Position numbers and translations under genes: made by a program. The notes under the pieces were generated by a model. It searched no databases. It saw nothing but the letters and a program-made list of their open reading frames with translations, and was not told the origin of the DNA. Of a stretch of 64,000 nucleotides of DNA, positions 14,080-26,119 are shown one piece after another. This DNA comes from Dryas octopetala (taxonomy: Eukaryota > Streptophyta > Magnoliopsida > Rosales > Rosaceae): NCBI GenBank assembly GCA_963921425.1, contig OY992833.1, positions 27,390,698 through 27,454,697 of the forward strand, in the 5' to 3' direction. Within the stretch, counting starts at the first letter, position 1, and the number at the start of each line of letters is the position of its first letter.

Positions 14080-14621
14080 AGGGAATTGTTGCAATCGTGG
14101 TCCGCTACAGTTTAGTGACCTGGTGCGTGTGGAAGGCCGGAGCTCTTTATTGTTCTATGTTCGAGCCTCTCGCAATCATTTTTGGTGTGGTCATGGGTGT
14201 CATCTTTTTGGGGGATCCAGTCTATCTTGGAAGGTATATTCCTTCATATTAGTTAATTTCTTTCAGGTTTTTAGGTCATTATTAATTAACATATATGTAC
14301 CAGAAATGTTATTAAACCTAGCTTAGGTGGTTTAGAGAATAAAATAATTAGTAGCAAAGTCAGTGAAAGGTACAGGGGGTGGACAAGGTGTTTTGGCTTG
14401 TTATAAAGAAAGAATGATTAATTGGGAAATTAATGATAAATTAAGAAGAATATTTTTGCAGCTTGGTTGGTGCAGTTGAAATTGTTGGTGGATTTTATGG
14501 GGTGATGTGGGGAAAGGCCAAAGAAGAGAAGGTGGTCGAAGATGGTGAGGCGATTGAGGCAGAAAATAAGGTCCCTCTGATACAAGACAAGTCACACTTG
14601 CAAAAGTACAATCCTATGTAG
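13401..14621 (+). pseudogene. 5'-truncated WAT1 copy C (exons 4-7 only)
   Basis: Four exons equal to exons 4-7 of copy B: 13401-13623, 13779-13937, 14082-14233, 14462-14621. All splice sites and the frame are intact, ending in a TAG stop. No counterparts of exons 1-3, which carry roughly the first four membrane segments, lie between copy B's stop at 13075 and 13401. DNA just before 13401 resembles the end of copy B's intron 3, so the duplication break lies in that intron. Protein landmarks are SSQAKVMGTIVSSTGALVVT, SNWILGGLFVAAES and MFEPLAIIFGVVMGVIFLGD; the usual Lys of MFKPL is Glu here. On its own this is a half transporter and probably a pseudogene. It could instead be an alternative 3' half for copy B, which only transcripts can decide. 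Confidence 0.7.
14042..14080. repeat. AT-rich TA microsatellite in copy C intron
   Basis: A TA dinucleotide run reaching directly into the 3' splice site of the third exon of copy C. The upstream pyrimidine tract is therefore nearly absent, which may weaken that acceptor. Confidence 0.8.
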
Positions 14622-15074
14622 ATGACAGTGTAGATCGTCGATTCGATCCTGTCCTAGTGTCCTGTGTTGTTTTAATTTTGTAAGACTGTTTATGGCTAAT
14701 GGAAATGATCCAAGTCCTCTGTTTCTACTTTGATGAATTTTATCAATTCATATAGACCACAATTATCGACCTTATGCTTGACAAATATGGCGTGTATAGT
14801 GCGACTCGAGTATTGCATGATTAAAATGAATTATTTGTGAAGATTCCCAATTTATTATAAAACAAGTGGCGGCTGTCAGCCTGCCACGGCAATTGAGATA
14901 CCAAGGGTGGCCCAATTGGAGTCTACAATCTGTATTCACTTGGAATATGGACCTTGTTCAGTTGTTTGTCTTCACTCTTCCCATTATAGAACGACTTAAT
15001 TACGAGTTTGAGAGAGTGGGTGTGTGAATTCTAGTTCTAGCCTCTAGGATTGAACCAAAAAAAAAAAAAAAAGT
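14622..15074. other. Spacer between WAT1 copies C and D
   Basis: About 450 bp holding the 3' end of copy C and the promoter and leader of copy D; a short A-run sits just before the copy D start. Nothing else recognised. Confidence 0.6.
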
Positions 15075-17064
15075 ATGGGGACAACGAAGGTTGCAGCACT
15101 ACCAATAGTGGGGATGATGTTGGCTGAGTGTGCCCAAGCTGGGCTAATGATAGTAAGCAAAGCAGCCATGTCTACTGGTATGAGCAACCTCATCTTTGTC
15201 TGTTACTCCAACGCTCTTGCCTCCCTTATCCTCCTCCCTACTTCTTTAGCCTTCCACCGCAGGTAAATCACTAAATCTCTCTCTTTCTGAAATACCCATA
15301 AACAGAGGTTTACTTTCCATTATATATAAATTGAATGCCCCCCCATGATCTTATATTCTTGCTAGATCAGAGCGGCCTCCTCTCACTTTCTCTATCCTAT
15401 GTTGGTTCTTCTTGCTTGGTCTACTTGGGTAAGTTACGATTTTTATCTACCCAATATAAGAAATTAAAGATTGCATTTTTTGGGGGGTTTTCTGGTTTTG
15501 TTTATGTAAATTTAGTGGGTTTGATAGATATGATTTTGCAGATGCGTTGCGCAGTTTATTGGGTATGCTGGGATTAATTATAGCTCTCCTACTCTTGGCA
15601 CGGCTATGCTCAACCTCGTTCCAGCTTTTACCTTTGTACTTGCAGTTATCTTCAGGTCATGCCTTCCTCTTATTACTCACACCCTCTACGGTTACCTATT
15701 TCACTTTTGTCTTGGTGGAAACTATTTTAGCCTGTATTTCCATTATACTAAGTAAATTGATCCCCAGAGATAATCATAAAAAAAAAAACCTCAAGATATT
15801 AGGATGAGTTTTAGTATGTGAATCAGTGAATGTAATGTTCTTAGAGGTTTCTGGAGAAGAATCATTGTAAAGAGTGCAATTATCTAGTTTTCCTGTTTCC
15901 AACTAGAATTTCACTGATGATCTTTGTCCCATTCCAGATAAGAGCTATACAATGCAATTTTGAGACAATGGTAGACCATAGACTGGTAATGTTACACTGT
16001 CACTCGTTTCTAAATTCATTCAATTGGGTCATTTCAGAATGGAAAGAATTGATTGGAGAAGCTTCAGTAGTCTAGCTAAATCCTTGGGAACAATAGTTTC
16101 AATTTCAGGGGCTTTCATTGTGACTCTTTACAAGGGAACCCCACTTCTCATGGCATCCTCTACTGATATATTGTCTCATGAGCAACTTTTCTTGCAACAG
16201 TCAAACTGGGTCATTGGAGGTATGCTCCTTGGGGTTTATTGTGTGTTGGCCTCAGCATGGATTATTGTACAGGTGAAAACTGTCAAACTTAAAAACCCTC
16301 ATGAAACTGTAGAATTTGGTTAAAAAATTAATACTAGTTACTATTCTTTTTCTGTGTTTCAGGCATCAGTCCTAAAGAAATACCCGGCAGAGCTAATTAT
16401 GGTATTTTATTATTGCTTCTTTGTGGCTATTCAATCTGCAGTAGTCTCTTTGATTGTAGAAAGAGACCTAAGTGCTTGGGGCTTAGAACCTAAAATAAGG
16501 CTGATTGCTGTTCTATACTCGGTAATCAGATAACCTAACCCAATTGAATTGATATATCTGCTTAAACATGGACCTAAGTTGCTCAAGCTTCAAATTATAT
16601 TTGTTGCAGGGAGTCTTTGGCTCAGCATTCCAGGTTGGTGTATCTACATGGTGCCTTAAGAGGACAGGGCCTGTTTTTGTAGCTATGTTCAAGCCTTTGG
16701 GGATTGTCGTTGCAGTTGCCATTGGTGTTACCTTCTTAGGAGATACTTTATACCTAGGAAGGTAGGGTTTCTATGTATCATTTTTCATATTTTCTATAAC
16801 TGCCATATCTAAATGCTGTTGATTGAGGGACAGCAGTTTTGTTCCTGTTGAGAAATCCAAAAAGGACATAATTCATCATTATATTTATTTACACTTGCTG
16901 AATGATGCAGTTTGATAGGAGCAATTGTAATTGTCATTGGATTTTATTCTGTGATGTGGGGTAAAGTCAAGGAAGAGAAGATCGACGATGATGCAGGGGC
17001 TAAGAGGTTAGCATCAAACAGACAACAGGTCCCTCTATTGCAAAACAGTATTGAAGAGATCTAG
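15075..17064 (+). CDS. WAT1-related (UMAMIT) transporter, copy D
   Basis: Predicted 354-residue EamA-fold transporter; family members export or import amino acids or auxin, substrate here unknown. Exons: 15075-15262, 15366-15428, 15542-15655, 16038-16272, 16363-16521, 16610-16761, 16911-17064, all GT-AG. Landmarks are [74 protein letters not shown] and [20 protein letters not shown], followed by the usual [14 protein letters not shown] tail start and a hydrophilic end ([11 protein letters not shown]). Length and exon layout are typical, and nothing is missing. It is more divergent from B and C than those are from each other, so it split off earlier in the array. Confidence 0.92.
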
Positions 17065-19038
17065 AAGCTTTTTACAGTACATCGCACATAAGGTGTCTCT
17101 TGCGAAACAAAATGGGTACTCCCTGCTGCTTTTCTCTTAGATGATTCTTTTAGAATGCTACCCTTTCCATCATTCTCAAAATTTGGGATAGGTTGTTGTG
17201 GGAATTGTTTTGCTCAGGCCATGCCCATTGAGAATAAGTCACCCTAAGTAATGCAGGGAACTTGGGCCTAAAGAACCATTTGTTATAGTCTAACTCAGGT
17301 TAATCATTTGGAACTAAGGTTTCTATATTATCTTCTTTTTTCTTGGAAGACTGTAATCCTACATACATGCAAAGGCAGTTTGTTGGTGTAACTGAGCATA
17401 GTTGCAAATTTACTGCAAAGGTGCATCACCATGAGGCATGTTGTTCCCATTGATACTACTACTAACAAAATATATGATTTCTCTGTTTCATTTTAAATAA
17501 TGTCCAAGACAGAGTACTCATGTCAAAAGACATTGCAAGTTGTATGTAGCCTTACACTAACTGCGTCTCATTGCATGAGGGGACATCTTTATTGCCTGCC
17601 ATCAATTAACCTTTTGAGCTAGCAAAGCGTTTAAAATATGATTTGTAGGGTTCCTCTGTGTTCTCTATTGTCAATGTTTAGTTTGATAATTTTCTTTTCC
17701 AATGAGTTGCGTATAGGCATATGGACATTTTTGTTTGACATTTTTCTGCATAATATGCCTAGAAATAACAAGTTTATTTTCTATACAATGTAGGGTCGTG
17801 AAGTGAACATGGGGAGCATGATCATAGATTGATTGAGTTTGCAGGGTCAAACTCAACTCAAAGTCACCTTAAGAGCAACAGTTATGTGAAAGGCAGCACC
17901 TTGTTTGGAAGTGAAATCTGTTCTCTCTTTGGGTTCAGATCTATGATCGAACTCCTTCTTCCATAGTTGTAGCAATTAAGGTAATATGCTATTTAAGCTT
18001 TGGGGGAGGGAAATGCTGGCAAGGGACAAATTAAGTCCTTGGAAGGACATATATTCGATCCACTGTTTCATTGAAACGTTTGTTGACATCTTATGTTTAA
18101 TCAAATAAAAAAAAATAGAAGATATAATCACACTTCACTATGAATATGAGTTTTTCATGAATTCAATATACTGGGTGAGTTCAATTTTGTGCAAGTGAAA
18201 TATTATGCAGGCTCATTTGGATGATGAACATATTAACCTTAATACTATCAAGAAATAAAGCACCACCACTCCCCTAGATCAATCCAATTCTTAGGACTAG
18301 TGATCCTTGCTAGCTATGAACTTATAACTGCGTAATTGGGTGGACTTTTGTATAAAATAATAATTTGTTGGTTATTGGAAATGTTGAAAGGGAAATCCCA
18401 AAAGAGGATTTTCGGCTGGTGTGTGGTTGTAAATTATTCAAGAAGTCATAAACCTAGGCTAGGCATAAAGCCGCATAATATATATGACATAGTAAATAAG
18501 TAATCTATATATAGGTAGGCAGCACAAAATAAAACAATTAATTAATTAAAGGGAGTGAGGGACAAATGAATGAATGATTGAATGGTGAACATGTTCCCAA
18601 GTACTTGGGGTGAATGATGATTGAAAGAAATATATATATGTATGTGTTGTGTCACTTGTGTGTATAAGAAATTAATTAAGCTTAATATATTTGTCCCAGG
18701 TCAGCCTCCCAAGCTACCAATAATATTAATTTTCATAAGCAAATAATGATGAAAACTGAAAAGTAGTATTATAAGACTGAGTAGCTACATCTCCTTTTCA
18801 AGTAGCTTCACCGTTTCATGAAGGGTTACACTTCCTAGTTCCTCCCTCCCTCCATAAATAGTAGTTGATCCACGTTGTTAGCTAGCTTCTTGTTAATTTG
18901 TGTCCTAGATCTTATTACAAGCAGCTATAGCTAGCTTGCAAGGTTAACACATAGCATAATATTCATGCATGCAAGCTAGCTATCTATATATAATCAAGAT
19001 AAAGAAAACTAGCTAGGGATATACCGATCGATCGAGTA
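17065..19038. other. Intergenic spacer between WAT1 copies D and E
   Basis: About 2 kb of AT-rich DNA with no recognisable gene. The last 200 bp are the likely promoter and leader of copy E, with CATAAATAG near 18853 and TATATATAAT near 18985 as possible TATA elements. I could not choose between them. Confidence 0.55.
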
Positions 19039-19278
19039 ATGATCAATCAGAACTTAGTGATGGGGATGACTAGTGTTAAAGTGTGGGAATTAGTGGTGCC
19101 ATTTACAGTGATGGTGATGATGGAAGGTTGTACCATTGCACTAACCATCTGGGCCAAAACTGCTATAACAAATGGCATCAGTCCTTTTGTATTTGTTATC
19201 TACACCCACGCCCTTTCCTCTCTCATCCTCCTCCTCTATTCCTTCGTCTTTCACTCCCCCTGCGCTCACAGGTTAATT

Positions 19279-19361
<83 letters not shown>

Positions 19362-21410
19362 TCACACACACGTACCCTTAATTTGAAGTTAATTCCAATT
19401 GCTTTTTCATCTCACTACGTACGTATTATGTCTTCTTCTTCTTCTTCATGTTAAAAACGCAGAAGACAAGGAACACAGCTCTTCAGCTTGACTCTCTTGG
19501 TGCGATTCTTCCTCTTGGGTTTAACAGGGTTTGTATACTTGGTCTTTTCTCTCATACCTACGTACGCATAACACACATGCACTTGAACACCGCTCGATCG
19601 CAAAGGGCGAAGTAAAGGTACCATGATGTACCCACCAAATTTTGCCTCATACTCCATACCATCCATCCATGGATTCTCTAGTTGATCGACCACCACAAGC
19701 CTTTGAATATTCTGGTATAATGAATAGTGGGCCTAGTCTTTTGATTTTTTCACTTTTGTAGTTTTGTGAGTTCAAGGGCAATCTTGTAAATTAACCCAAG
19801 CCCAAGCGTCAATGCATTGGACAAATTAACTAACAACCAGACTTTGTTTCATCAGTGCTTTCTTTTTTATTAAAATCAGACTAAAAACTTGGGCACTCTG
19901 TATATATAATATGAAAAATATTTATAACGACAAAAATGCTTATCCTATTATTCATGTCATTGTATTTGTAGCATTATTACTTCCTTTTAATTCAATATTC
20001 TTTGGTTTGGGTTTGGTAGGATAACAATATCTCAGAACCTTGGATTCCTGGGCCTAAGTTTCAGCTCTCCGATTGTTGTGTGTGCCATGGGCCTTATGAT
20101 CCCAGCTTTTTCCTTCTTCCTCTCTGTCATGCTCAGGTAGTTCATTTATTTTTCCATCAACTCTACATATCTTCTTTTTCTTTAATTAAATGTTTTAACT
20201 TTCATCAATAAAATAAACCTTAATTAGTAAACTAATCATAAGTCATAACAATTGGCTGCATTACAGGAGCACAAAGGTAGATTGGAGAAGCTCAAGCTTC
20301 CAAGCCAAAGTAAGTGGCACAATAATATCAGTAATGGGGGCAATAATGGTGGAACTCTACAAGGGCCCATATATACGAAAATCTTCAGTTTCTTCTTTTT
20401 CTTTACTGTTGGAGAAACTACATTTGGTCTTCTCCTCAGCACCAGAACATTGGGTTCTGGGTGGCATTTTACTTGCAGCAGCTTCTTTTTCTGTCACACT
20501 ATGGAACATCATTCAGGTACGTAGTTAATCAAATTAATCTTTTTCACATGAATTGATTTCACATATTTGGTTTTTCTCATATTACTCAATCTCCTTTTTC
20601 CCTTTAATTCTTCTGTTTCATTGACTATATATGAATTGAAGTAGTTGTTCTGTTTTTATTTGGTTTAGCTGGGCACTATGAAACTATATCCGGAACTGGA
20701 AGTAATGGAAGTGGCATCTTTTTATAGCATACTTGGGACAATCCAATGTGCAATACTATCCTCATTCATAGAAAGAAACCCAAGTGCTTGGAGATTAAAA
20801 CTCAACATGGACCTCCTTCTCATCATTTTAACTGTAATAATTTGATGAATTTGGCTTGCTAGCACTGTATATTATGTGTATATGATGGGACTTGACAGAC
20901 TAGCTAATTATGTACATGTATTTGTGCTGTGTTGTGTTATTGTAGGCAGCTTTTGGGGGTCTAGTTCGAAGTCGGATTCACAATTGGTGCATGAAGATGA
21001 AGGGCCCATATTATGTGCCACTGTTCAAGCCATTTGGCATTGTTTTTGCCACCGTTTTTGGTGTCAGCTTATCTGCAAATAGTCTTCATTGTGGAAGGTA
21101 AAAATTAAAATATATATACATAATTCTATAGATGTTGCTTAACTTACTGTCTCCATTATTTTGCTTGAAGTTTTCTTTAGTAATTGATAGAAGTTTTTGT
21201 TTTCAATCATAATTAATAGTGGGAGTAACTAATGGTTGCAGTGTGGTAGGAGCAGTGGTAATTGGAATGGGGTATTTCATTATAATGTGGGGACAAATGA
21301 GAGAAGATGAAATACATGAAGATCCACAATGTGTTGATCAGATTCAGAGCCGGCAGGAATCTAATTCTGACTCCAAGGTCCCTCTCTTGCAAGATGAAAT
21401 GAGTGTATAG
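19039..21410 (+). CDS. WAT1-related (UMAMIT) transporter, copy E
   Basis: Predicted 383-residue member of the same family and the most divergent of the array. Exons: 19039-19271, 19463-19528, 20020-20136, 20267-20516, 20669-20833, 20946-21097, 21242-21410. Landmarks are WAKTAITNGISPFVFVIYTH (replacing the SKAAM motif of its neighbours), FSSPIVVCAMGLMIPAFSFF, SFQAKVSGTIISVMGAIMVE, HWVLGGILLAAASF and LFKPFGIVFATVFGVSLSAN. The usual FLGD motif reads LSAN. An extended first-repeat loop (KSSVSSFSLLLEKLHLVFSS) makes it longer than A-D. Intron 1 begins with a 38-unit CT run a few bases after its donor. In-frame ATGs follow at 19060 and 19066, so the exact start is uncertain. Confidence 0.88.
19281..19357. 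repeat. CT microsatellite at the 5' end of an intron
   Basis: About 38 uninterrupted CT units inside intron 1 of WAT1 copy E, beginning some 10 bp after the 5' splice site at 19271. Length variation here would not change the protein but could alter splicing efficiency. Confidence 0.9.
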
Positions 21411-23664
21411 GTTAATATTCTCACACATGCCACAAATTAAGCTTGAGAAGAGATTAAGAAGGCTCCAACATATATTAGCATTCTCACTAGTAAGTCTCAT
21501 ATCTCTAATTATTTCATATTGGATAACATGCATCGTATTGACATGATAACATTATATATTATGCATTTGTCATTTTGTCATATATTATTAACTATTTGTG
21601 TATTTTGAATATATTTAGTGTAGTTATATATACATGATGTGCAGAGCTTGGAGATGAAGTCATCAAGCTTCATGATGATCTGGGTGTAGAGGAAATTACA
21701 GATTTAGTCCAGTTATTTTATATCTAGTTCAATTTTGGTCCACAATCTTTTTTAAGTTATGTTTTGGTCCACTAATTGTTCCATTTGTTCAATAAAGGTC
21801 CAGATTTGTTTTCTCAAATTTGGCCTGCCTTTTACCCTATCAAATCTCACCCAAATTCAGCAAACATATACTTGTTTTAAAGCTATGCATTTCTTCTTTA
21901 CAACCATATAAAGATCATTCAAATTGAAGTTCTAAAACTCAAGATAATTGACCCCAAAGTAGGGTACCCGAAACTGCCAATTTTTCAAACTTCACCAAAT
22001 CTCAATTCTCTTAGATTCTAGTACTCCAAATTTGTTTTTATGATTAAGAAATAATGAAATATAACTTATACTTCAATTATAATTGAAGAAAACACAACCC
22101 AAAGGATTTAAAGTCACAAATCTGGACCTTTATTGAACAAATGAAACAATTAGTGGACCAAAACAGAACTTAAAAAAGATCGTGGACCAAAATTGAACTA
22201 GGTATAAAATAAGTAGACCAAATCTGTAATTTCCTCTCTGGGTGTATATATATGGAGAGAATTAAAGAGACGATTAGGTGATTTCAAATTAAGGGTGTTT
22301 GAAACGTGTATCTATGCTTTTTTTCAGATTGCATTGTTCTTTAGTTCTATTTTGTTTATCTGAAGGAGAATTCAAATTTGAAATCTCTTTCTAAATAAAG
22401 TGGGTGCATTAAGTGTGTGCGATGGTGTCTACGAATTTGTCACATGTATCGAATATGTGGTGATTGTCTAGACTGTCTAGTCTTGATAAAATGAATTTAA
22501 CGCTGATGGGCTAATGAGTAATTCCCAGCCCAACAACACATGGCCCACATATATCGGATCTCATATGATCTGGACATCTTAAATGTGGATGGTATCAAAC
22601 CCAATCACCAAGGTCCCACCACAACTACCCTGGCCCAACGTACAGAACATTGAAACAAGTTCCTGACATGGCCATTGACGATACTTTACCCCTATTTTTT
22701 ATTTTTTGTTTGTTCTATTTATTTACCGGTTGCCAATAAATGTGATCCAACCTGGTAGCTAAGAGTGTGAGAGGGAATTAATTATTAGGTCAAATGAGGT
22801 AACTTCTGGGGGAATTGGGAAGATCTGTCATTGCTGTGCTAATTTTGAAACCTACTCATTACAAATTACCTCCAAAAACAAAACAAAATTGTAGTGTTCG
22901 AATGATTATTTTAAAATCACACTATTCATTCTTAGTCCTTTAAATTATTCAGAGAAAGCCATGAAACCTTTTATACAAATATCGTTTATCTGATTATTTC
23001 ACTCATAAGGTAATAAGAAAAATAAACACATAACACCTTTTATAAATTATACAAAGAAAAACCCTAATTGTGTAACATAGCATTGCTTCCCTAATGCATG
23101 AAGTCCATGCTAAATTTATTGATTCCTTGCTTGTATCAAATACTTCTAGCTAGATAGTCTGGTAGCTGCTGAAACTATTACTCCTATGTATGGGACAAAT
23201 CAGAGTAATTAAGGGATATATAGGGTAATATTTCACATATTTCCAGATTATGGATCCAATACCATACATTCAAATAAGAGTTTTACCTAATCAATTAGTC
23301 TTCAGGGTAAACCGGCTAGATGTATCACATTTTGTGTTAACTATGTTAGACTGTCTGGCTAGATATATAGCGTGCATGTTCAATTTGGTATCACACTTTC
23401 ACACCCCATACAAAATTAATACTAATGTTTGCGATTAAGGACAATTAATTATATATGGACCAGAGTACTGTGAGAAACTGATCATATGATCATATTATAT
23501 AGACTACTGCATAGCAGCTTAGAAAGATACATAAAACCATCTTAATTAATGGTGCATTGCATACGACTTGATTCATCTTATTTAATTATTTGGCCATATA
23601 TAACTAGCTCATACTTAATTAAGGAAAACTCCAATTAATTTAAAGCTAGATTGGGCATGAGCTT
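21411..23664. other. Intergenic region, 3' of WAT1 copy E to 3' of MLP gene
   Basis: No gene recognised. It contains a Mutator-like MITE (21689-22236) and otherwise AT-rich unique sequence. The flanking genes converge on it. Confidence 0.6.
21689..22236. mobile_element. Mutator-like MITE with 120-bp terminal inverted repeats
   Basis: The two ends (21689-21808 and 22117-22236) are long inverted copies, starting GAGGAAATTACAGATTTAG on the left and closing with the complement of the same run on the right. Both sides are flanked by the identical 10-mer TCTGGGTGTA (21679-21688 and 22237-22246). Long arms with a 9-11 bp target duplication are the hallmark of Mutator-like elements. The 308-bp centre has no open frame of interest, so it is non-autonomous. 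Arms still match well, suggesting a fairly recent insertion. Confidence 0.85.
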
Positions 23665-24300
23665 CTAATTGGCCTTGAGAACGTAGTCATCGAGCTCTTG
23701 AAAGTTCTTGACAGCAAAATCCTTGATGATGCTTGGTTCTGGAACCTCATCGTGTGCCTTCTCAAACACACTGGACCATTTCACCAGGCTCCCCTCTCCC
23801 TTGGGAGTTACAGTTAGAATGCACTTGAAGCTCTTGTAGTACTTGAGAAGATCTCCATCAATCACTTGATAAGCAACTGACTTGTTTGCTTCATCCACCA
23901 AATCGATCTTCTCTTTCGATACTTTAACAATTGGAGAACCTGCACACATATATATAGATTGATCATACACCAGTTACTAGCACTTAATTTTTTTTTTTTT
24001 TTAACAGACAGTCTAATATGTTATATTGTTTAGTTGTGAAAATTACTTTATTTAAATATGTATCCCAAATTCACAATCAGATGTTTGATAAAAGAACTTT
24101 ACCATGTATGTACCTTCAGAGTATGTTACAAGGCGAATCGAACCAACAGCTTTTCCATCGCCTTCGAGGACATCAATGCTTTTGTAATCATGAGGAAAGG
24201 CCTTGGGGAAGACGGTGGTGGAGTCCCTGAGGCTTTCCCAGAACTTTTGGGCAGGTGCCTTCACCTCAACTTCTACATCAAGCTTTCCAGTTGAAGCCAT
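23665..24300 (-). CDS. Major latex protein (MLP/Bet v 1 family)
   Basis: Two exons, 24300-24114 and 23939-23665, joined by a 174-bp GT-AG intron, encode 153 residues, the normal size for the family. Bet v 1-fold proteins have a large hydrophobic cavity. MLPs have been linked to ligand binding, defence and stress responses, but the ligand here is unknown. Seen: N-terminal MASTGKLDVEVEVKAPAQKF, a P-loop-like region around EGDGKAVGSIRLV, then VSKEKIDLVDEANKSVAYQV and the C-terminal amphipathic helix near IIKDFAVKNFQELDDYVLKA. The intron lies at the family's usual position after TYSEG. It is a single copy in this window, converging on the WAT1 array. A TATA element lies about 130 bp upstream. Confidence 0.95.
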
Positions 24301-25584
24301 TGTAGCTATCTAGCTAGAATATTACGTAGGTACTATAATCGAAGGAAGATTGAGCAATTGATTAGTAGAGAATTGCTTAAGATGGAGCTAGCTAGTTTGA
24401 GATGTCTAAGAAGTAGATTGGACATGCATATATAGTAGTTTCAGTGCTGTGGTGGTCTTAAATTTAGTAGGAATAAGTTCAACTGCCACTTTTATTAGCC
24501 TCCATGAGCAGCACGCCGAAAAATATTGATACCATCGGTCCGTCACAACTATGCATGGATTACATGCATGCACATGATGCACCGCCTAGCATGGGATACG
24601 GGCCCAATCACTTTATTATTTAGTGCTTTTGTCGTTTGGTCGTGTTAAAAAAAGATGTTAAAGTGTTAAACCAAGCTACAAAAATTCATTTTCGCTGGAT
24701 TTTACAAGGTTTTACTATATATGATATATTACCTATAGGCTATAATATAACTCTTCACCTATTACTAATTAATTTTTAATTAAATACTCTAATTTCATTT
24801 CTTCAAAACAAGTAGGATTAATAGTTTGGGGACCAGGAAATTAAAACTAATCCTACTTTTTTTTTACTTGATCTTGCTAAAAAAAAAAAACCTTTGTTAA
24901 ATCTTAAAGGTAGTCCCACGGTTTATATGGTTTTATGTAATTTAAGATATAATCTGCATTTTTGTCGGATTTAAATTTTGGACTAAGATTTTATCTGATG
25001 CAATTAAGATCGGATTTGGATCATGACCCAATCAATATAATGAAAAATCCCTGCTATTGGTACGTACCAGCACTAAATAGCAACCAGTCGCACCATCCAT
25101 TTCGTACAGACAGAACACAGAACTAATTATTATTTATTTCGTCTGAATCAAGGTTTTTTCGTTTTTAAATATATATACATTGTTTTGTTTTTATCTGGTC
25201 GAGTCTGAATCAAGTTATTAATTTATTGCTATTTACCCCCAAAAAAAATGATATGTTGGCAGTAAACCAGTAAGCGCTTGTGATTTCAGAGAGCCTTTTT
25301 AGCACCGGATATGTGATGCTTTTTGGTAACTTGGAAATGAAATATTGGAATCTTATAACATACAAATTTTGGCATGTTCTATTGATACAATTTCGCACAT
25401 GCAAATGTGATTTTATTAAATCACAGTTTCCCTGAAAAAATAAAAAAAATTGATTACATTGGAAATTTAGATTGACATTTTAACGAGGTAACCTGTCAAT
25501 GTAGCAAAAAAAAAAAAAACTATGCATATTTATATGGAATCTTTCTCTTATTGAATTATTTATATTATTAGATTGTCAATCTAA
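24301..25584. other. MLP promoter region and AT-rich spacer
   Basis: Contains the MLP upstream sequence. Beyond about 24600 it is AT-rich DNA without a gene I can recognise. Confidence 0.6.
24428..24434 (-). promoter_or_regulatory. Probable TATA box of the MLP gene
   Basis: On the minus strand the sequence reads CTATATATGC about 130 bp upstream of the MLP start codon, allowing a leader of roughly 100 bp. This is position and consensus only; the start of transcription was not seen. Confidence 0.5.
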
Positions 25585-25692
25585 GCGTCCGTTTGGCACT
25601 ATTTTTAGAATTGCTAAAGCGATGTCAGATTAGTAGAAAATCTTTTGGTAGTATTTGAAAAAAATAAATAAAAGTACTTTTGGTTTATAAAA

Positions 25693-26036
25693 GAGGGCTG
25701 CTATTTGCACACTTTTTTTTTTTTCTTTTTACACACCCTTTTGTAAAAAAAATAAAAAAATCAAAGGAAAAGACACATCTCTTCTTCTCACACCAAAAAA
25801 CCAACTTCATTCTCTCTTTTGCACACCCCATCAACAGACCAAAAAAAAAAAAAAACACACACACACACACACACCCAGCCCCTTCCTCTCCCTCACTGAC
25901 CCATACAGCCCTTCCCACATCAGCCCTTTCCTCACCTTTTTTTTTTGTCTGAGAATGAGGGGTGTGTTGGGTGAGGGGTGAGGGGTGAGTGTGTCTTTTT
26001 TTTTTTTTTTTTTAAGTTATGTAAATAGTAGCCCTC
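25693..26036. mobile_element. hAT-like MITE with 8-bp target duplication
   Basis: The ends GAGGGCTGCTATTTGCA and, inverted, GAGGGCTACTATTTACATA flank a 344-bp body rich in A-, T- and CA-runs. The identical 8-mer TTATAAAA lies on both sides (25685-25692 and 26037-26044). An 8-bp duplication is typical of hAT elements. No transposase sequence is present. It lies inside the left arm of the older element. Confidence 0.7.
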
Positions 26037-26119
26037 TTATAAAATCGCTTTTAAGAAAATTTTTGAGGTGAGATGCTTCCTCATGAAAAATTTTCAAGTG
26101 CTTTTACATGAACCACTTA

